From UBA2093 sp044340485 (GTDB lineage: Bacteria > Actinomycetota > Acidimicrobiia > Acidimicrobiales > Ilumatobacteraceae): 39,156 nucleotides of DNA. The notes below the pieces were generated by a model, which was not told the DNA's origin, did no database searches, and worked only from the letters and a program-made list of their open reading frames with translations. The position numbers and the translations under genes were made by a program. Positions 22,878 through 31,933 of the stretch are shown here, one piece after another. Numbering within the stretch: the first letter of the stretch is position 1; the number at the start of each line of letters is the position of its first letter. The stretch lies in assembly GCA_044340485.1 (NCBI GenBank), contig JBIITN010000018.1, positions 1 through 39,156 of the forward strand, in the 5' to 3' direction.

Positions 22878-25679
22878 CTAGTTGGCGCCGTGGCACAACT
22901 TGTACTTCTTGCCGGATCCACATGGACACGGCGCGTTACGCGGAGTATTTGACCAATCGTTGGCGTCTTTCACCACTGGGCGCTGAGGTTCTTGCGGTGT
23001 TTGCTGACCAGCGGCTACACCACCGCCTTCAAATTCGCCTTCTTCCAGATCGCCCATGCTGGCTGCGCTTTCAAAGCCGCCCACGTTCACTGACTCGTTA
23101 GAAATCTCTAGAACATTGCGTACCGTTGCAGCAGGAATGTCATCTCGCACTACCTGTACGTGCATGATGTAACGCACAAAGTCTTGAGCAATGCCGGTCA
23201 TCATGTGACCAAACATTTCATAGCCCTCGCGCTGCCATTCGCTCAGAGGATCCTTTTGGCCCATCGCGCGTAAGTTGATGCCCTCTTGCAGATAGTCCAT
23301 CTCCTCAAGGTGTTCACGCCAGCGTTGATCGATAATACGCAACATCACCTGACGCTCGATTTGGCGCATGACGTCGGGGCCCATCTCAGTTTCGCGACGT
23401 TCGTAGTACACGCTGGCGTCTGCCATCACCATGTCATAAATGTCGTCAGTGTTTTGAGATTGCACAAGGCGATCTGTTGGCACTGACGTAGGCCAGTACG
23501 TGTGAAGTTCTTGAGAAAGACCCTCAATATCCCACTCGTCGCTTGCCTCCGACACGCAATACGTTTCAATGAGAGCATTCACCGCTTCCGCTAGGTATTC
23601 CATCGCGGCAGCTTTGAGGTCAACACCGGCGAGAATTTGATCACGGCGCTGGTAGATCACCTTGCGTTGTTCGTTCATTACCTCGTCGTACTTGAGCACG
23701 TTCTTTCGGATCTCGCCATTGCGCTGCTCGACGGTGGTTTGTGCACGCTCAATCGCGCGCGTCACCATCTTGGCTTCGATGGCTTCTTCGTCAGGAAGCG
23801 CACGACCCATCACCCAACTGAGTGCACCAGTGGCAAATAACCGCATGAGATCGTCATCGAGGCTGAGATAAAAACGGCTTTCACCGGGGTCACCTTGACG
23901 ACCTGAACGACCACGCAACTGATTGTCGATACGGCGACTGTCGTGACGCTCGGTACCAAGCACGTACAGTCCACCAAGGGCGCGAATATCGTCGCCCTCT
24001 TTTTTGCAGGCCTCTTTAAAACCTTCGAGTATTTCAACATAACGCTTCAGCGCTTGATCACGTTGTGCGCGGTACTCCTCTGGCATGCGCTCGAGTGGCA
24101 ATGGCAATGCGAATTCATCTTCTAGCAAGTCCGGCGCAAAGCCCTCACCAAGCACCTTTTGACGTGCAAGACCTTCAGGGTTTCCACCGAGCAAAATGTC
24201 GACACCACGACCGGCCATGTTTGTGGCAACAGTGACAGCACCACGACGACCAGCCTGGGTGACAATCGTTGCTTCGCGTGTGTGTTGCTTTGCGTTCAAC
24301 ACCTCGTGTTTGATTCCGCGCTTTTGCAAGAGACGCGACAGATACTCACTTTTTTCAACACTGATTGTGCCAACGAGAACTGGCTGACCACGTTCGACGC
24401 GCTCAGCGATGTCTTCAACCACTGCGTTGAACTTCGCGATTTCTGACTTATAGATGAGATCGGGTTGATCGATACGAACCGTCGGCTTATTCGTGGGAAT
24501 TGGCACGACTTGAAGACTGTAGGTATTGACAAGTTCGGCGGCTTCGGTCTGGGCAGTACCAGTCATGCCCGACAACTTGTCGTACATGCGGAAGTAATTC
24601 TGCAATGTGATCGTGGCAAGAGTCTGATTTTCCTCTTTGATCTTGACGCCTTCTTTGGCTTCTACCGCTTGGTGAATACCTTCACTCCAGCGACGACCCT
24701 CGAGGATTCGACCGGTGAACTCGTCAACAATCTTGATTTCTCCGCTATCAACGATGTAGTCCTTGTCGCGCTTATAAATCTCTTTCGCGCGCAATGCAAC
24801 CTGTAATTGGTGCACCAAGTTCTGCTGCACTTCGTCGTAGAGGTTTTCGATTCCGAGTTGTTGCTCAACTTTTTCAATACCAGCCTCGGTAGGAAACACA
24901 ATTTTCTTGTCTTCCTGTACGTCATAGTCGCGATCACGCTCAAGAGTGCGCACGATGCTTGCGAACTTGTAGTACATCTGTGCCGCATCGGAAATGCGGC
25001 CCGAGATAATAAGCGGCGTACGAGCCTCATCAATCAGGATGCTGTCAACTTCGTCAACGATTGCAAAGTTGTGTCCACGCTGCACTTTTTCTTCAAGTGT
25101 CGTGGCCATGTTGTCACGTAGATAGTCGAAGCCGAACTCATTGTTTGTTCCATACGTGATGTCGCATGCGTATTCCCCACGCTTTTCAGCACTGCTTTCG
25201 CGCAAACCAGGTATCACGAGACCGACTGACAAGTTCATCCAGCGGTGAATGCGTCCCATCCATTCGGCGTCGCGTCGCGCTAGATAATCATTCACCGTAA
25301 TGAGGTGCACGCCTTTGCCAGACAGGCCATTCAGATACGCGGGCAAAGTAGACACCAGTGTCTTGCCTTCGCCAGTTTTCATTTCGGCAACCCAACCGAA
25401 GTGCAGCGCTGCGCCACCCATAAGTTGCACGTCGTAATGGCGTTGGCCAATCACACGTGTCGCCGCCTCGCGCACGGCAGCGAAAGCATCAACTAATAAA
25501 TCGTCGAGATCCTCGCCACGGTCAAGGCGCGTACGAAACTCTGCGGTTTTCCCCCGCAGAGCATCATCAGAAAGAGCCGCATACTCGGCGGCTCGGGCAT
25601 TTATGTCGGGGACAAGGCCTTGGAGGGCCTTGACCCTTTTGCCGTCACCGGCTCGAAGGACGCGGTCAAGGATTCCCAT
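22878..25679 (-). CDS. secA: Protein translocase subunit SecA
   Basis: 933 residues, the ATPase motor that pushes preproteins through SecYEG. Walker A region MKTGEGKT (100-107), DEVDSILIDEARTPLI (209-224), the helicase motif ATNMAGRGVDI and the LRGRSGRQGDPG arginine-finger block are all present. The C-terminal SEC-C zinc motif CPCGSGKKYKLCH is near residue 930, and an acidic Gln/Pro-rich linker precedes it. The zinc tail is the form found in the main housekeeping SecA1. It lies between comF and prfB on the same strand, with 21- and 18-base gaps. The ribosomal hibernation factor gene often found between comF and secA in actinobacteria is absent here. Confidence 0.97.
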   Translation of the reverse strand: MGILDRVLRAGDGKRVKALQGLVPDINARAAEYAALSDDALRGKTAEFRTRLDRGEDLDDLLVDAFAAVREAATRVIGQRHYDVQLMGGAALHFGWVAEMKTGEGKTLVSTLPAYLNGLSGKGVHLITVNDYLARRDAEWMGRIHRWMNLSVGLVIPGLRESSAEKRGEYACDITYGTNNEFGFDYLRDNMATTLEEKVQRGHNFAIVDEVDSILIDEARTPLIISGRISDAAQMYYKFASIVRTLERDRDYDVQEDKKIVFPTEAGIEKVEQQLGIENLYDEVQQNLVHQLQVALRAKEIYKRDKDYIVDSGEIKIVDEFTGRILEGRRWSEGIHQAVEAKEGVKIKEENQTLATITLQNYFRMYDKLSGMTGTAQTEAAELVNTYSLQVVPIPTNKPTVRIDQPDLIYKSEIAKFNAVVEDIAERVERGQPVLVGTISVEKSEYLSRLLQKRGIKHEVLNAKQHTREATIVTQAGRRGAVTVATNMAGRGVDILLGGNPEGLARQKVLGEGFAPDLLEDEFALPLPLERMPEEYRAQRDQALKRYVEILEGFKEACKKEGDDIRALGGLYVLGTERHDSRRIDNQLRGRSGRQGDPGESRFYLSLDDDLMRLFATGALSWVMGRALPDEEAIEAKMVTRAIERAQTTVEQRNGEIRKNVLKYDEVMNEQRKVIYQRRDQILAGVDLKAAAMEYLAEAVNALIETYCVSEASDEWDIEGLSQELHTYWPTSVPTDRLVQSQNTDDIYDMVMADASVYYERRETEMGPDVMRQIERQVMLRIIDQRWREHLEEMDYLQEGINLRAMGQKDPLSEWQREGYEMFGHMMTGIAQDFVRYIMHVQVVRDDIPAATVRNVLEISNESVNVGGFESAASMGDLEEGEFEGGGVAAGQQTPQEPQRPVVKDANDWSNTPRNAPCPCGSGKKYKLCHGAN

Positions 25680-25700
25680 GCGAAGGACGAGCCTACCCCT

Positions 25701-26252
25701 TTACTGCTCGGGCTCTCCTGTCACCCGCGTGCCAGCCACAGCCACACACAGCACATCGTGGACACCATGGGCGTGTAGCGCTCGAGTGGCGGCCATCATG
25801 GTTGCTCCAGTTGTCACAACGTCATCAATGACAATCACTGCTGTCACATCTGATGGCACCCGCGCAACAAATTTCACCTGACTAAGACGCTGTGCTCGTG
25901 GTGCTCCTGTTTGGGAAGCCTGAGTGACTTTTCTCAATAAATGTTTGGTGGGTTGTTTCAAAAACGCCCCCACATGCCGAGCAAGAATCTCTGATTGATC
26001 AACACCACGCACACGCCGACGGGAATCACTTGTTGGCGCCCATGTCACCACAACACCTGAGTCAAGGTATATCTGCTGTAAATGCTCAGCAATCTCGCGC
26101 GCGAACTCATGCAAGCAGCCGCGTTGATTGTGATACTTCGCTTGAAGAATCTTGTGACGAATCTCGCCATCAAAATCATGCAGGATAAGAATTGAGATGT
26201 CTGGCGTTACTTGCATCCACCGCATGCACCACATGTGCATGATCGGATGCAT
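25701..26252 (-). CDS. ComF family phosphoribosyltransferase-like protein
   Basis: 183 residues. The N-terminal part has FDGEIRHKILQAKYHNQRG, the ComF entry pattern, followed by VVVTWAPTSDSRRRVRGVDQSE. The PRPP-binding loop reads VIVIDDVVTTGAT, a clean type I phosphoribosyltransferase motif. ComF proteins help process imported DNA in competent bacteria, but in actinobacteria the role is not settled. The four-Cys zinc finger common at the N-terminus of the family is absent; the only early Cys is at residue 9, so the start is short compared with the about 210-240 residues usual. Only nine bases separate it from the ahcY stop. Confidence 0.88.
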   Translation of the reverse strand: MHPIMHMWCMRWMQVTPDISILILHDFDGEIRHKILQAKYHNQRGCLHEFAREIAEHLQQIYLDSGVVVTWAPTSDSRRRVRGVDQSEILARHVGAFLKQPTKHLLRKVTQASQTGAPRAQRLSQVKFVARVPSDVTAVIVIDDVVTTGATMMAATRALHAHGVHDVLCVAVAGTRVTGEPEQ

Positions 26253-26261
26253 GTAATGGCA

Positions 26262-27713
26262 TTAGTAGCGGTAATGCTCTGGTTTAAATGGACCAGATGG
26301 TTCGATACCAAGATATTCGGCTTGCTCATCTGTCAGTTTGGTCAAACGAACTCCGAGTGCGTCAAGGTGCGCCAGCGCCACTTTTTCATCAAGATGTTTT
26401 GGCAACACGTACACGCCAATTGGGTATTTGTCGGTGTTGTTAAACAATTCGATCTGTGCAATTACTTGATTACTGAATGAACAACTCATCACAAAACTTG
26501 GGTGTCCGGTTGCACAACCAAGGTTCACGAGACGACCTTCTGCCAACACAATCACTGAGTGGCCGTCTGCGAATGTCCAAAGATCCGTGCCAGGCTTCAG
26601 TTCATCGCGCGTTGCACCACTACGCGCCAACCCGATCATGTCGATCTCATTGTCGAAGTGGCCGATGTTGCACACGATTGCATTGTGCTTCATCTTCGAC
26701 ATGTGTTCAGCAGTAATGATTGCCTCATTACCCGTTGCGGTGACAAAGATGTCGGCTGAGTTCAAGACATTGTCGAGGGTGTCGACCTGATAGCCCTCCA
26801 TCGCAGCCTGCAATGCGTTAATTGGGTCGATTTCGGTGACCACTACACGTGCACCCTGGCCACGCAAGCTTTGTGCACAACCCTTACCAACGTCCCCATA
26901 GCCGCACACCACAGCGAGTTTTCCGGAAATCATGACGTCGGTTGCGCGGTTGATTGCATCGATCAGTGAGTGACGGCAACCGTACAGATTGTCGAACTTG
27001 CTCTTGGTAACGCTGTCATTCACGTTGATCGCAGGGAACAACAATTCATTGCGCTCTGCCATCTTGTACAAACGCTTGACACCGGTGGTGGTCTCTTCGG
27101 TTACGCCCTTCACCGATGCGGCCATTGTTTGCCACTTGGTGGGTTCTTGCTTGAGTGAGCGCTGCAACAGCCCGAGCACGATTGCAAGCTCAGGGTTTGA
27201 TGCCGACGCAGGATCTGGCACCGCTCCTGCCTTTTCATACTCGGTGCCTTTATGAATCAACAAGGTTGCGTCGCCACCGTCATCAAGGATCATGTTTGGC
27301 AACTGACTATCAGGCCATGTGAGCATCTGATCGGTGCACCACCAGTACTCCTCGAGCGTCTCGCCTTTCCATGCAAAAACGGGAACACCTTGTGGATCAT
27401 CGATGGAGCCATGTGGTCCTACAACAACAGCGGCTGCGGCGTGATCTTGAGTGGAGAAAATGTTACAACTCGCCCACCGCACTTCAGCTCCTAATTCAAC
27501 AAGAGTCTCAATGAGCACGGCAGTCTGAATGGTCATGTGTAGCGACCCAGAAATACGCGCACCCTTTAGTGGCTTGCTTGCACCAAACTCTTTACGCAGC
27601 GAACGAAGACCAGGCATCTCATGTTCGGCGAGATGTATTTCCTTACGACCAAACGGTGCAAGGTTGAGATCTGCAACGCGGTAATCATGTTGAGCAAGTA
27701 GTGATGAGGCCAT
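26262..27713 (-). CDS. ahcY: Adenosylhomocysteinase (S-adenosyl-L-homocysteine hydrolase)
   Basis: 483 residues. The enzyme splits S-adenosylhomocysteine into adenosine and homocysteine, removing the product inhibitor of all SAM methyltransferases. The NAD-binding motif CGYGDVGKGCAQ (270-281) and the family C-terminus GPFKPEHYRY are clear. The long actinobacterial insertion around 160-190 (KAGAVPDPASASNPELAIV) is present. A good ribosome-binding site AGGAG precedes ATG 27713 by about seven bases. The leader upstream holds a perfect inverted repeat and a 24-codon ORF ending at the ribosome-binding site. Its context between comF and the Trm112/manB genes agrees with other actinobacteria. Confidence 0.97.
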   Translation of the reverse strand: MASSLLAQHDYRVADLNLAPFGRKEIHLAEHEMPGLRSLRKEFGASKPLKGARISGSLHMTIQTAVLIETLVELGAEVRWASCNIFSTQDHAAAAVVVGPHGSIDDPQGVPVFAWKGETLEEYWWCTDQMLTWPDSQLPNMILDDGGDATLLIHKGTEYEKAGAVPDPASASNPELAIVLGLLQRSLKQEPTKWQTMAASVKGVTEETTTGVKRLYKMAERNELLFPAINVNDSVTKSKFDNLYGCRHSLIDAINRATDVMISGKLAVVCGYGDVGKGCAQSLRGQGARVVVTEIDPINALQAAMEGYQVDTLDNVLNSADIFVTATGNEAIITAEHMSKMKHNAIVCNIGHFDNEIDMIGLARSGATRDELKPGTDLWTFADGHSVIVLAEGRLVNLGCATGHPSFVMSCSFSNQVIAQIELFNNTDKYPIGVYVLPKHLDEKVALAHLDALGVRLTKLTDEQAEYLGIEPSGPFKPEHYRY

Positions 27714-27722
27714 TGGTGACTC

Positions 27723-27797
27723 CTAGGTAGTGGGCGCGTCGTATCGCATCGCAACAAGTGCGTCTTCATCAGGCTGGGGCCCACTGGCACCGATCAT
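27723..27797 (-). CDS. Possible 24-codon leader peptide ending at the ahcY ribosome-binding site
   Basis: ATG 27797 to TAG 27723, beginning MIGASGPQPDEDALVAM. The stop overlaps the AGGAG of ahcY, and the frame stays open further upstream to beyond 27850. There is no ribosome-binding site in front of the ATG. The codon choice resembles real coding, but length gives no statistical power. It could be a true micro-protein, a leader peptide, or chance. Confidence 0.25.
   Translation of the reverse strand: MIGASGPQPDEDALVAMRYDAPTT
27729..27785 (-). promoter_or_regulatory. Inverted repeat with inner hairpin in the ahcY leader
   Basis: Perfect 7-bp arms agtgggc (27729-27735) and gcccact (27779-27785) enclose 43 bases containing a second stem CGCA/TGCG (27750-27753, 27759-27762). 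The proximal arm lies a few bases before the ahcY ribosome-binding site, so folding could affect ahcY translation. It does not match the known SAH riboswitch consensus that I can recall. Confidence 0.4.
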
Positions 27798-27852
27798 TTC
27801 AGCCCGAACGACGTATGAGACTCTAGCGAAAATCAGTCGCCGAATGTGAGAT

Positions 27853-28101
27853 TCAGAAAGTGGCTGAGATGTTGGCCGATGAGATCTTCGCCATGATGCG
27901 ATCGTGTTCAACATCGGACACCGTTGTCGACTCGTCAATAAGCATCACAGGAATGTCATCACGCACGGGATAGACACACTTGCGCCGAGGGTTGTACAAC
28001 ATCTGTTCATCTTCGACGTAATACAAGGGGCCCTTGTCCTGTGGACAAGCAAGTATCGACAAAAGTGATGCGCTGATAGTCACAATTTCCACACTAGCCA
28101 A
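27853..28101 (-). CDS. Trm112 family protein
   Basis: 82 residues at most. The block LACPQDKGPLYY, then YNPRRKCVYPVRDDIPVMLI, is the bacterial Trm112 (YcaR/UPF0434-like) pattern, a small zinc-ribbon fold that in other organisms activates methyltransferases. Only the first Cys and one in the second half are visible, so metal binding may be lost, as in many bacterial members. The start may be TTG 28101, GTG 28092 or GTG 28083; a GGAA precedes the last. It follows manB by three bases and is 139 bases before ahcY. Role here unknown. Confidence 0.85.
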   Translation of the reverse strand: MASVEIVTISASLLSILACPQDKGPLYYVEDEQMLYNPRRKCVYPVRDDIPVMLIDESTTVSDVEHDRIMAKISSANISATF

Positions 28102-28104
28102 GTT

Positions 28105-29490
28105 TCACCCGGCGGTGACGAGTGAGAGAACCTCGGCAACATGGGTGTCACACGCATCTCGTGTTGGAGCTTCGAGGTTGAGGCGCAACAACGGCTCTGT
28201 ATTTGATGGACGCAAGTTAAACCACCAATCACCGCAGTCGACTGTTAACCCATCAAGGCGATCTTGAGGAAACGCTGAGTAATGCGCAGAGATTGCAGCG
28301 ATCACGACATTTGCGTCATCAACACTTGTGTTGATTTCGCCTGAAGCTTCGTAACGCTCAAAAGGCCTACGAACAACTGACAGTGGTTGTCCGACGCGAC
28401 ACATCTCGTTTAAGACCAACATTGATGCGATGATCCCGCTGTCGGCTCGATAATTATCGAGGAAGTAATAGTGCGCAGAATGTTCGCCACCAAACACCGC
28501 CCCGGTTTCAGCCATTTGCTGTTTGATGTAGCTGTGTCCCACTTTGGTGCGCACCGGTATACCACCGTGTTCAGTAATGACTTCCGGAACAGAGCGCGAA
28601 CAAATGAGGTTGTGCAAGATCACCGATCCAGGATGTGATCGCAAAATGGCTGCTGCGAGCATTGCAGTGGTGGTGGAACCAGATAAGCCACGTCCGAGTT
28701 CATCAACAACAAAAACGCGATCAGCATCACCATCAAACGCCAATCCGACATCGAATCCACCGCTTATTACTCGCGCTTGCAGATCTCGCTGGTTGGCGGG
28801 CTGAATGGGGTCGGCCGGGTGGTTGGGGAACGTGCCATCGAGCTCGGGATACATGATCTCAACATCCATCATCGATATCCGCTCGAACACGACCGGGACA
28901 ATGAGGCCACCCATTCCATTGGCCGTATCGGCAACGATTCGCAGTGGACGTAAGACGTCAAAGTCGGCAAAAGACACAACGTGGTCGGCAAATTCATCAA
29001 GCATGTCGCGCTGGGTAATCGTGCCCTTTTTCGCAGTCGCAGGCTTGATCGACGATGACACCAACGAACCGTCTAAGACTTTTTTCGCCGTGTCTCGAAT
29101 GTCGGCAAGCCCAGTGTCGATGCCGACCGGACGCGCTCCAGACAAACACATTTTGATGCCGTTGTATTCGGCGGGATTGTGAGATGCAGTAAACATCGCA
29201 CCAGGTGCATTCAGTCGACCGGCGGCGAAATACAACAAGTCGGTGCTTGCTAGCCCAACATCAATGACGTTGATACCGCAATCCATGACACCTTCAGCAA
29301 AAGCTCGTGACAAGGACTCTCCGGTGACACGCATGTCTCGGGCGACTATCACCGTGTTCTCTTTTGTGAATGCAGCGAACCCGACACCTAGCGCGTAGGC
29401 GACTTCCTCATTCATTTGATCGGGAGTCGTGCCACGCACGTCATAAGCCTTAACTATTGCGTCAAGAATCTGCGGATGTGTTTTTGCCAT
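28105..29490 (-). CDS. manB: Phosphomannomutase/phosphoglucomutase
   Basis: 461 residues. The phosphoserine loop TASHNP (101-106, Ser103), the Mg2+ loop DGDADR (253-258), the sugar-recognition loop GGEHSAHYYF and the phosphate-binding RPSNTEPLLRLN are all intact, so the enzyme should be active. It interconverts mannose-6-P and mannose-1-P (and probably glucose phosphates), feeding GDP-mannose for glycolipids and cell-wall glycans. It follows the PTPS-related membrane protein by twelve bases and precedes Trm112. The DUF3499-manB-ahcY neighbourhood is recognisable from mycobacteria. Confidence 0.95.
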   Translation of the reverse strand: MAKTHPQILDAIVKAYDVRGTTPDQMNEEVAYALGVGFAAFTKENTVIVARDMRVTGESLSRAFAEGVMDCGINVIDVGLASTDLLYFAAGRLNAPGAMFTASHNPAEYNGIKMCLSGARPVGIDTGLADIRDTAKKVLDGSLVSSSIKPATAKKGTITQRDMLDEFADHVVSFADFDVLRPLRIVADTANGMGGLIVPVVFERISMMDVEIMYPELDGTFPNHPADPIQPANQRDLQARVISGGFDVGLAFDGDADRVFVVDELGRGLSGSTTTAMLAAAILRSHPGSVILHNLICSRSVPEVITEHGGIPVRTKVGHSYIKQQMAETGAVFGGEHSAHYYFLDNYRADSGIIASMLVLNEMCRVGQPLSVVRRPFERYEASGEINTSVDDANVVIAAISAHYSAFPQDRLDGLTVDCGDWWFNLRPSNTEPLLRLNLEAPTRDACDTHVAEVLSLVTAG

Positions 29491-29502
29491 AAAGATTCAA
29501 AT

Positions 29503-31932
29503 CTACCTGTCAGCATCTAACGCAAGCGAGGTCTCTGTCACTGAGACTGCCGCAAAAGAAGTCCCGTATCGAAACCGTCTACAAGCAAACCACGCCAGCA
29601 TCATGATGCCCACCAACGTAAAGACATATGACCAACGGTCAAGACCTGACGCCTCATACGACATCCGCACATTCGTTGTTTTTGGAACAACAACCATCAT
29701 GTTTGGTGCGGCCCTAACAATGTCTGCCGTGCCATGTGCTGTCCAATTTGGAAAATAACTCACACGCACAAGAACGGGTATTCCTACTTTGTCGACAGAA
29801 AAAGACACAGAGTCGCGACCTATCTCAACATTCGTTACCGATACGGGCTCGATCGCGCGTGGAACAATTTCAGTGTCAGTGGACGACACGACAATGTCGA
29901 CACGTCGACCTGAATCACCTGGCTCTCCGATGCGACGCGACATATCGGGTACTACATCGATGCGCTGCCAATTATCTGGACCGTCTGCGACTGGCAATGC
30001 TGCCCACTCATCGGAATGTTGAAAATATGACGAGCCCACTTCCAGCCATCGTTCACGTTGATCACCGGAGCGTTCATTCACCACAACTGGCTGCATGTTA
30101 AGTGGCGTGACAATTGCATGGTCGGTGTGCTCAAATATTCGCCAAGGCCCAGATGTGGCTACCGGTTTCAATGACTCTTGCTTCTCGGCTTCTGCCACAG
30201 CTTCAGGAGTAAACACCAAGAGATATTTCACACCTAGTTGACGCATGTACTCAACTCCGAGCGTTGCATCGTTGTTGTCGTAACGGAGCTCGCGCACGGG
30301 ATTACTGCTTTGCTTTGACAGTGCCGCTGCTGCAATGAAGTGATAGGGCGTCGTTCCCGCTGCCTCGAAATACAGACCTTCCATTGAGCCGATACAGCCA
30401 TCGGTCCAAAACGGCAACAACATAAGTGCCATCGTGGTGCCGTATTTATTCAATGCTTCGTTGTTTTCCCACAACGCACGACCACAGCCATGTTCTGGAT
30501 TTTCTCCAAGCGTTTTCATTTCTTGCACAACGCCGTAGTACTCACCATATGCGTACTTACCTTCATAGCCAGTGAAGTTCCAACGCGCCCATCCATCAGA
30601 AAAAGCTCGATTAGCGGGAACTTTGATCGGGCCCCATGCGTATTTCGATTGTCCGTTCTCCACGACAATCGAGCCACCAGGAAGGTTTTGATAGCGAAAT
30701 CCAAACACGATCAACACTGCAATGGCACCGACCCACAAAATTGATGTCTTGGCATACAAGCGCAATGGACGATCAGTGACAAACGTGCGATACAAGAAAC
30801 GTGCGACTTCGTAGAAACCAATGGCAGCGAGCATGTACCGCGTGATGTACACGAAAGGCAACACACGAGGGTTCCACAACAATCCGATGATGGGGAGGCT
30901 GTTCTGAGCAAGTTTGACTGCAATCATCAAAATGACGCAGTACACGCCAAGCCACATACCAAAGAACCTTTTATGAAAGTACGAACCGATGAAACCCGCG
31001 ATGGCAAGCGCCATGATGATCACGTCAAACGCGGCTGGCAGCGGAAAGTACATGTCCCAAAACGAGTCATTCGCTCCACTTGGTCGAGGTTCGTACTTCA
31101 TGTCGGTCATAAATGCATGACCACCTAAGAATGGAACAACCCAAAATGCAGACAACAAGATTGCACAAACGATTGTTGTCCACGCATACCGCAGACGCTG
31201 ACGATCAAAACGCAGCAACAGCATCACGACCACTCCACCAAACACGAACATCAACACGATGCCGTGACTTAATGCACTGAGCGCCAAAGTGAGAGCCGCC
31301 CAACCGCGATACTTCCCATCTTCGAGACCGCGAGCAAAGAGACCGAATGTCAGCAATGCAAAAGCCATCGCCATGGTGAATGAAAATTCTCCCGCCATGG
31401 TGGATGCGATATTTCCACCATAGATAGTGAAACTTTCATCAAGCATGAACACAGTCACTGCAACAACAAGTAGTTCGGGCAACGGATACGCCAACTTGGC
31501 CCAACGTGCCATCAACCATGCACACAGCGGCATTGCCAGAATGCCGATGACTGCAATCACTTTGAATGCAATGCCATACGGCATAAACACATCAAGAAAG
31601 ACAATCGCAAGAGCGGGGATCACCATGTAAAAGCGATAGGTCGGCAACCCTGCATACCAGTCCATGCTCCACCCAGTGAGCTGCCACTGAGGCAGCAGTA
31701 CATCGCGCAAAAAAGCTGGTCCCCACACGTGGGCACCCATGTCGCCGCCGGTTGGTGTGTTGTCACGAAAAATCAGATTGGGGTGAACAATTGACAGCAA
31801 GATGAGTGTCGCTCCAAGAACAACAGCCGTGGAAGACATTGCACGCAATGTGACAGCGAGCTCGCTCTCTGGGCGCCGCGCTACACCATCGTTACTTACT
31901 CTCTCTTGATCGTCCACGGCATTTTCTTGCAT
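29503..31932 (-). CDS. Large GT-C-like membrane protein, PTPS-related (6-pyruvoyl-tetrahydropterin synthase-related) family
   Basis: 809 residues with about twelve to thirteen membrane segments between residues 33 and 430. A large extracytoplasmic C-terminal domain (about 430-775) and a last helix near 765-790 follow. The first loop contains NTPTGGDMGAHVWGP, an acidic motif after helix one that resembles GT-C glycosyltransferases, which use a lipid-phosphate donor. The family name is historical and unrelated to pterin chemistry. The TGWSMDWYAGLPTYRFY stretch is typical of it. Inferred role: transfer of a sugar to a lipid or surface glycan, helped by manB next door. It begins one base after the CPBP gene and ends twelve bases before manB. 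Confidence 0.78.
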   Translation of the reverse strand: MQENAVDDQERVSNDGVARRPESELAVTLRAMSSTAVVLGATLILLSIVHPNLIFRDNTPTGGDMGAHVWGPAFLRDVLLPQWQLTGWSMDWYAGLPTYRFYMVIPALAIVFLDVFMPYGIAFKVIAVIGILAMPLCAWLMARWAKLAYPLPELLVVAVTVFMLDESFTIYGGNIASTMAGEFSFTMAMAFALLTFGLFARGLEDGKYRGWAALTLALSALSHGIVLMFVFGGVVVMLLLRFDRQRLRYAWTTIVCAILLSAFWVVPFLGGHAFMTDMKYEPRPSGANDSFWDMYFPLPAAFDVIIMALAIAGFIGSYFHKRFFGMWLGVYCVILMIAVKLAQNSLPIIGLLWNPRVLPFVYITRYMLAAIGFYEVARFLYRTFVTDRPLRLYAKTSILWVGAIAVLIVFGFRYQNLPGGSIVVENGQSKYAWGPIKVPANRAFSDGWARWNFTGYEGKYAYGEYYGVVQEMKTLGENPEHGCGRALWENNEALNKYGTTMALMLLPFWTDGCIGSMEGLYFEAAGTTPYHFIAAAALSKQSSNPVRELRYDNNDATLGVEYMRQLGVKYLLVFTPEAVAEAEKQESLKPVATSGPWRIFEHTDHAIVTPLNMQPVVVNERSGDQRERWLEVGSSYFQHSDEWAALPVADGPDNWQRIDVVPDMSRRIGEPGDSGRRVDIVVSSTDTEIVPRAIEPVSVTNVEIGRDSVSFSVDKVGIPVLVRVSYFPNWTAHGTADIVRAAPNMMVVVPKTTNVRMSYEASGLDRWSYVFTLVGIMMLAWFACRRFRYGTSFAAVSVTETSLALDADR

Positions 31933-31933
31933 G

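Noticed and set aside
27714..27852. SAH riboswitch before ahcY
   Set aside because: The leader does not show the conserved core that I know for SAH riboswitches; only a simple inverted repeat is visible.
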